From Pyrus communis (lineage: Eukaryota; Streptophyta; Magnoliopsida; Rosales; Rosaceae), in contig NC_084817.1 of NCBI RefSeq assembly GCF_963583255.1, forward strand, positions 9,120,121 to 9,184,120: a DNA stretch of 64,000 nt, given 5' to 3'. The position numbers and the translations under genes are program-made. This document shows, one piece after another, positions 58,619 to 64,000 of this stretch. A model generated the notes under the pieces. It was not told the DNA's origin. It searched no databases and saw nothing but the letters and a program-made list of their open reading frames with translations. Positions within the stretch are counted from its first letter, which is position 1; every line of letters starts with the position of its first letter.

Positions 58619-59285
58619 TTAAACTGTATAATGTTGTTGAATTGTATCGATGTCGAGTCCCTTCAGCTTCACAATTGACTCAACATGACCCTTGAGCGTA
58701 TGCAACTCACGAAGCCTACAACCAGAATGAAAAGCTCTTTTAGAACTCAATTCTAGCATGGAACAAGTCCAACTAGCAAAGGAAAACAATGCAAGATGAA
58801 GCATTTTCCAGGAAACAAGAAAGTGAACCGGCAGACATCATTACGGAGACAGCATGTTTCTTTATCTATGTATGAGTGCAAATGATCCTTACCTTGCAAC
58901 CTCAGCCCTCCGCTTGGCTTGTTTTGCAATCTCGGAAAGCTCCCTGTAACTGTTCTTCTCATTGAAAAGGTTGGTTGTTTCAGGTGGCTGAAGACCGTGA
59001 AGGGTCCTCTGTGCTGCAGCCCACTGTGCTTCTCTCTCCTATTTTCCATAATCCTTCTTTGTAGTGAAGGCAGTCAGGTGGGAAAGACACAACAAGGTAA
59101 ATTGTGGCAAGAAACATGAATCTAACTTATATTGTCAAGTAGTGCTTACAATGTAGCAGAATGCAACATACCTTGTTCTCCAACAGATTATTCCATGCTT
59201 TTCTGCTTTGAATGTACCATATTGCGAATTTAAGAAAGTCAAGAAGGACGTATGTCACTATACTTGTAAACCCAGATGACACCAG
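58619..59285 (-). pseudogene. Plasma-membrane H+-ATPase C-terminal remnant AHA-C
   Basis: The last exon on the minus strand (about 58715-58619) reads [20 protein letters not shown] then [10 protein letters not shown], ending in TAA. The preceding regulatory-domain exon is at about 59075-58880, and the next exon starts at 59285 and is cut by the Copia LTR within the sequence for the last membrane segments. Only the C-terminal regulatory tail and part of the last membrane region remain. Confidence 0.88.
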
Positions 59286-59526
59286 TGTTAGAATATATGA
59301 AATGAATAGAATGAATGGTTGAGATGTTGACACTTGTACTAAGACTACATGTTCTATTGCATAGTTTGTTAAGATTGTGAGAGGAATTATAAATACTTCT
59401 ACATGTAATAACTTTCTCATTAAGTAATATACAAAGATTCAATACAGTTTTTCCCTCTCTTTTCACTTTGTATCTTCTTCTACAAGTTTTCTTCTTGGTG
59501 AGATCTTATCTGTATAACATGGTTAA
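59286..59526 (+). mobile_element. Copia 5' LTR
   Basis: Starts TGTTAGAATATATGAAATG directly after AHA-C exon sequence and ends TGGTTAACA, giving TGTTA/TAACA inverted ends. Contains GAATTATAAATACTTCTAC (TATA box, about 59386). TGGTATCA follows at 59528, the usual initiator-tRNA-Met primer-binding site, here diverged after eight bases. Confidence 0.78.
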
Positions 59527-61838
59527 CATGGTATCAATCGCCGTCTTTGCTCGCACAACAACCGATCTGCAACAAGCTTTCGCTCATTAACTTCGTCTGC
59601 TCTCTGAAGTTGTTCGATCATATTCCCTCCTTTGAGTTGTTATTTCTCTAGAGACCTTCTTATTTCTTCTCCGATCTTCAAGAATTAGGGTTTCTGTGGT
59701 TCTACAACTGACCACCCTTTGTCATCTTCATCAATTTCTTCGCTGCACACCAGGTGTTTGTTTGATTGCTCCAGTCAAGAATTCTTTTTCTTCTGCAAAA
59801 ATGGTAACTGCATCGCAACTTCAGATTTTACAGTCTCTGATTACTGCTTTAATTTCTTCTATCTCTTCATCTGTGAATGTGAAATTGGATGAAGCAAATT
59901 ACGTGAATTGGCATTTTCAAATGGAATTATTGTTGGAAGGATATGGAATCATGGGTTTTGTTAATGGCTCAAACCCATGTCCTGCTCGCTTTTCACCTTC
60001 AGTTTCTACGAATTCTAATGTCGAATCTAATAATTCTCCGCATGATCTTGGAACTGATGAATATAAAGTGTGGAAAATGCATGATAGGGCTATTATGCAA
60101 CTGATTACTGCTACCTTGTCTCCTATTGTTGTTTCGTGTGCAATTGGTAGTTCTTGTTCTAAAGATTTGTGGACAAGATTGAACGAACATTTCAAACTGT
60201 ATCCAAGACTAGTGTGTTTCAGTTGAAGTCTGATTTACAGAATATCAAGAAAGGTACCATCACTGTATCACAGTATCTTCAGAAAATTAAAGAATCAAGG
60301 GACTACTTATCTGCTGCATAAGTGAAATTTGAGGTTGAAGATATTGTTATCTTAGCACTCAATGGCTTACCATCTGAGTATAACATTTCTAGATGCGTAA
60401 TTCAAGGAAGAGAAAATGTTATTTCCCTCAAAGAGTTTCGGGCACAATTGCTTGCTGAAGAGGCTAATCTTGAAACTAATTCTACTACACCATTCATGTC
60501 TGCTATGTTGGTTGATGCCAATGCTAAAGGTTCATCTTTTCAGGCAAGTTCACCTTAGGGCACCAACTATCAAGGCAACAATTATCAGGGCAATCATTAT
60601 CACGGTAACACTTATCAAGGGAATAATTCTGGCAGCTATCAACGGATTAATTTTGGGAATTACCAAGGGAACAATTCTGGTCAATCCAGCTATGCTTTCA
60701 AGCCTTATAACAATAACAAAAACAAAGGAAAGGGCAAGCTTTATCAAGGTAATAAGTATGTCTACTCTAGACCAAATATGCCTACTCAAACTCATGTTTT
60801 ACCGGTTCTTACTCCTGGTCTTCTTGGTCAGTTTCCTATGCCTGCATATGGTGGATATCATGGCCCTTATCTTTCATGTCAGTTATGCAATCAAGGTGGT
60901 CATACTGCTCCATATTGTAACAATGTCCCTCGAGATAAACCCAAGTGTTTCATTTGTGGCAAATCAAATCACATTGCTCAATATTGCTTTCAGAGAGACA
61001 AAGTACCTCAGTTTCAACCACAGTTTCAGCAGCAATTCCCAATGCTTGTTGGTCAATCATCATTTCAGCATCCTATGCAAACAATGAACACTGTTCTTTC
61101 TCAGTCTTCACAGAGTGTTCCTGGCATGTCCTCTCATCACTCTAATTCTCAAGTGTGGTTAACTGACTTGGGTGCCACTAAACATATGACATCTAAGTTT
61201 GGCAATCTCTCATTGGCCACTCCTTATCCTTCGAATGAGATGGTACAGACTGCAAATGGTGAAGGTCTGAACATTTCTCACATTGGTAACACTGTTATAA
61301 GAACTCCATTGCAACCACTTAAACTCAATTCAATTCTATATGTTCCCAAGTTATTTCAGAATCTATTATTTGTACATAGAATCTGTTTAGACAACAATTG
61401 TTGGCTGATCTTTGATGCTTTCAATTTCTGGATTCAGGACAAGGCCACAGGGAGGATGCTATACAAAGGAGTGTGCAGTAATGGTCTATACCCAATTTCA
61501 TCCTTGTCTAATGTCAACTCATTTCAACTTCAACCCTCATCTTTGCTTGGTCAGCTAGTTAACTCTACTATTTGGCATAGCTAACTAGGTCATCCATCAA
61601 ATCCTATTGTTTCTTTAATACATAGAAAAGCTAATATTCCCTGTAGTCATGACAATTTACCTATGATGTGTCAAAGCTGCTTAGAAGGCAAGATTTGTAA
61701 ACTGCCATTGCAGTCAAGTGTTAATAAAGCTACAAAACCTTTTGATGTACTGCATAGTGATATATGGGGACTAGCACCTTGTGTTTCTTTAGATGATTTT
61801 AAGTACTATGTAACTTTCATTGACGAGTGTACAAGGAG
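59527..61838 (+). mobile_element. Copia gag-protease-integrase, 3'-truncated and decayed
   Basis: Gag starts at the ATG at 59801 (MVTASQLQILQSLITALISS), with KLDEANYVNWHFQMELLLEG typical of Copia gag. A frameshift near 60200 and stops at 60319 (TAA) and 60556 (TAG) break it. A Gln/Asn/Gly-rich stretch leads to two CCHC knuckles (about 60877-60918, CQLCNQGGHTAPYC; about 60946-60987, CFICGKSNHIAQYC). The protease motif reads DLGAT at 61165 where DSGAT is expected. The pre-integrase region (LGHPSNPIVSLIHRKANIP, CQSCLEGK) is interrupted by TAA at 61582-61584. Integrase stops after HSDIWGLAP...FIDECTRSF at 61838, where AHA DNA resumes. The integrase core, reverse transcriptase, RNase H and 3' LTR are absent. 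Confidence 0.87.
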
Positions 61839-63535
61839 CTTCACAACTGACTCAACATGAGCCTTGAGCGTATGCAACTCACGAAGCCTACAACCATAAT
61901 GAAAAGCTCTTTTAGAACTCAATTCTAACATGGAACAAGTCCAACCAGCAAAGGAAAACAATGCAAGATGAAGCATTTTCCAAGAAACAAGAAAGTGAAC
62001 CGGCAGACATCATTACGGAGACAAGCATGTTTCTTTATCTATGTATGAGTGCAAATGATCCTTACCTTGCAACCTCAGCCCTCCGATTGGCTTGTTCTGC
62101 AATCTCGGAAAGCTCCCTGTAACTATTCTTCTCATTGAAAAGGTTGGTTGTTTCAAGTGGCTGAAGACCGTGAAAGGTCCTCTGTGCTGCAGCCCACTGT
62201 GCTTCTCTCTCATTTTTTCCATAATCTTTCTTTGTAGTGAAGGTAGTTTGGTGGGAAAGACACAACAAGGTAAATTGTGGCAAGAAACATGAATCTAACT
62301 TATATTGTCGAGTAGCGCTTACAATGTAGTGAAATGCAACATACCTTGTTCTCCAAAAGATTATTCCACGTTTTTCCGCTTTGAATGTATCGGTTTGCGA
62401 ATTTAAGAAAGTCAGACATATGTCACTATACTTGTAAAGCCAGATGACACCAGCCCACCCCCATCCAGCTTCCTTTATCCGTGCAAAACCCCAGTTTGCA
62501 TAGACTGCTATGAGAGTTGCAACCTGCAATTTTGCGGAATGAGTTATTATTAAAAAAGGGAAAATTCTTTTGTGAAATATCACATAGGTTTTCAAGCTTG
62601 CTAACAGAGTAAAATTCTTACTTTCAAAATGTACAAATTTCTAGATTAATCGCCTTAACATTATTGGAAATTACTACACATTATAAAACCATAACGCATC
62701 CAGTAGAGCAACTAGGTAAAATTATAAAGGTAATTAGTTTGCTTACCGGTTGAGCAATCATGAAAGCTCCAAGTAAGAGAAGTCCAGGGCGTTCAACGAA
62801 AGACCAGCTACGAGACCTTGTGACGAAAATAAGGGCTTGGCTCATAATACTCACTTGTAAGTACAACGCCGCCATCATTTGCTCATGTCTATTCCTCAAA
62901 GATCTCACAAGAAACTTGTCCTGCATTATGAAAATAAATAAATAAAATTAAAAGAATGAACATGCTTGTTAAAATAACTGACCTAAATAGCTTATATATT
63001 AACGGAAAACAAAGAACTATAATCCTACTGAGAAGACGCCAGTATCATTCATAAACCAGAAGAAGACTACTGTTATTAGTGCCAAGTAACCTCCAAGGAC
63101 AATACCAGTAGCAAATATCTCCCTCAGTTTCCAGCTATCTGGCTGTGGAGATGGCTTCACTCGATCCTTTGATATTGTCATGATAGTTCCTAGCAGAATC
63201 GTAAAAACAAAGTCAGACTCATTTAAAACTATGGTGTTCTAATGGTAACCCATACAAACAGATAGGCGGATAATCTTACCATCATTTAGGATGGCGATGA
63301 TCAATACCATGAAGGGTGCAAAGTCAAACTTCCATATCAAAGCAATTAGCATAAATCCAAACTGCACATAACTTAGCAACATGAGAACAAACACACAACC
63401 AAAAATAGGAAACCCTAACATCTAAATATTGATCATCGCTTTACTTGCCATTATACGTATGGTAATTGAAACAGCATAGATTTGCAAATAGAACAAAAGA
63501 ATTAGAATGCCCGGCCTGAGAAGATTAACAAAACA
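61839..63535 (-). pseudogene. Plasma-membrane H+-ATPase remnant AHA-D
   Basis: Minus-strand exons from about 63475 (IYAVSITI), 63365-63280 ([20 protein letters not shown]), 63195-63030 ([20 protein letters not shown]), 62916-62745 ([20 protein letters not shown]), 62520-62340 and 62250-62060 to a last exon cut at 61839 inside [13 protein letters not shown], so the HYTV tail is lost. A small deletion near 62410-62420 (ACATATGTCTGACTTTC) shifts the frame in the last membrane exon. It begins, like AHA-B downstream of its internal deletion, at the IYAVSITI exon. Beyond about 63535 the match stops. Confidence 0.87.
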
Positions 63536-64000
63536 TCTATGGACCGTCTACAGCTCCACTCAATGAAACATAAATGTGGATCATCAGAGTTTCCAGGCAA
63601 TGCCAAATTTAAATTTCTCCACCGTTGTCCTTTGCTGATCATTGAAGGAAGGGCCTCATGAACCTTCTGGTTTCGTAAAGTATATAGCTTTTATCATTTT
63701 TCTGTTGTGTGAAATATAAAATAGAAAGAAAATATGATAAGCCCCCTGAATGATCTAATAATATTCTAATTTTGATTATGTTAAGGGTGTATAAAAGAGA
63801 AAACTACAAACAATTACTACTTACAGAATGCGAAAGTGGAAGTATAAGGAAAATGATGCACAATTGCTTTTTATCATTGTCGGCTAGGCTGAAATGTACT
63901 ACCTGCTTGAAGAGTCCTGATTGGTGGGAAGGAATTGACAGAAGTCAATTTTGAACAAAATTTATTTGTTGTTCTAAAATCCATAATTTCCTTATTTGTA
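63536..64000. other. Window end, nothing recognised
   Basis: After the AHA-D match ends the sequence is unlike the intron of AHA-B. A 60-codon frame at 63772-63954 has no recognisable motif. Confidence 0.4.

Noticed and set aside
63772..63954. A 60-codon frame near the window end
   Set aside because: No recognisable motif, no homologous copy in the other modules, and a length expected by chance.

Overview
The window is plant nuclear DNA. Spliced exons with GT-AG borders, CC-NB-ARC-LRR (CNL) resistance genes, Copia and gypsy-type LTR elements, MITEs, a Cassandra-like LTR and Helitron-like ends all say so. The mix of repeat families and the style of the CNL genes suggest a woody rosid, most likely Rosaceae (apple/pear type). 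That last step is inference.

The backbone is a decayed tandem array of one ancestral module: a forward CNL gene, then on the reverse strand a small VOC/glyoxalase-like gene, then a plasma-membrane H+-ATPase (AHA) gene. Module 1 (about 1-8885) holds a long intact CNL (1200-5843) and the C-terminal end of an AHA. Module 2 (8886-29105) has lost its CNL but keeps the CNL 3' flank and the longest AHA pseudogene. Module 3 (about 46440-54709) holds a second intact CNL (50263-53757). Module 4 (54805-59285) has a broken CNL LRR fragment, its flank and an AHA C-terminus. A fifth AHA copy lies at 61839-63535. Only the two CNLs look functional; every VOC and AHA copy is truncated or broken.

Mobile DNA has invaded this array. 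Module 2 is split by a 13.3-kb Helitron-like insertion (about 11817-25139). It carries a decayed replication protein A (RPA1)-like gene and an exon resembling an RSZ-type splicing factor. Intron 1 of the RPA1-like gene holds three LTR-like elements nested one inside the other, each with TG...CA ends and a perfect 5-bp target duplication. A second capture-type element (about 29237-32769) strings together exon fragments of eIF3e, a SKP1-like protein and histone H3, and ends in a Helitron-like hairpin. Further right are a decayed reverse-strand Copia (34640-37126), a non-coding LARD-like element (37127-41337), a decayed forward Copia (42020-45930) and a Cassandra-type LTR with a 5S rRNA-like core (45935-46191). 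A truncated Copia (59286-61838) lies between two AHA fragments.

The CNLs are the only genes likely to make full proteins. CNL1 differs from CNL2 mainly by fourfold amplification of a 129-residue LRR block. All calls come from reading the sequence; no database search was run.
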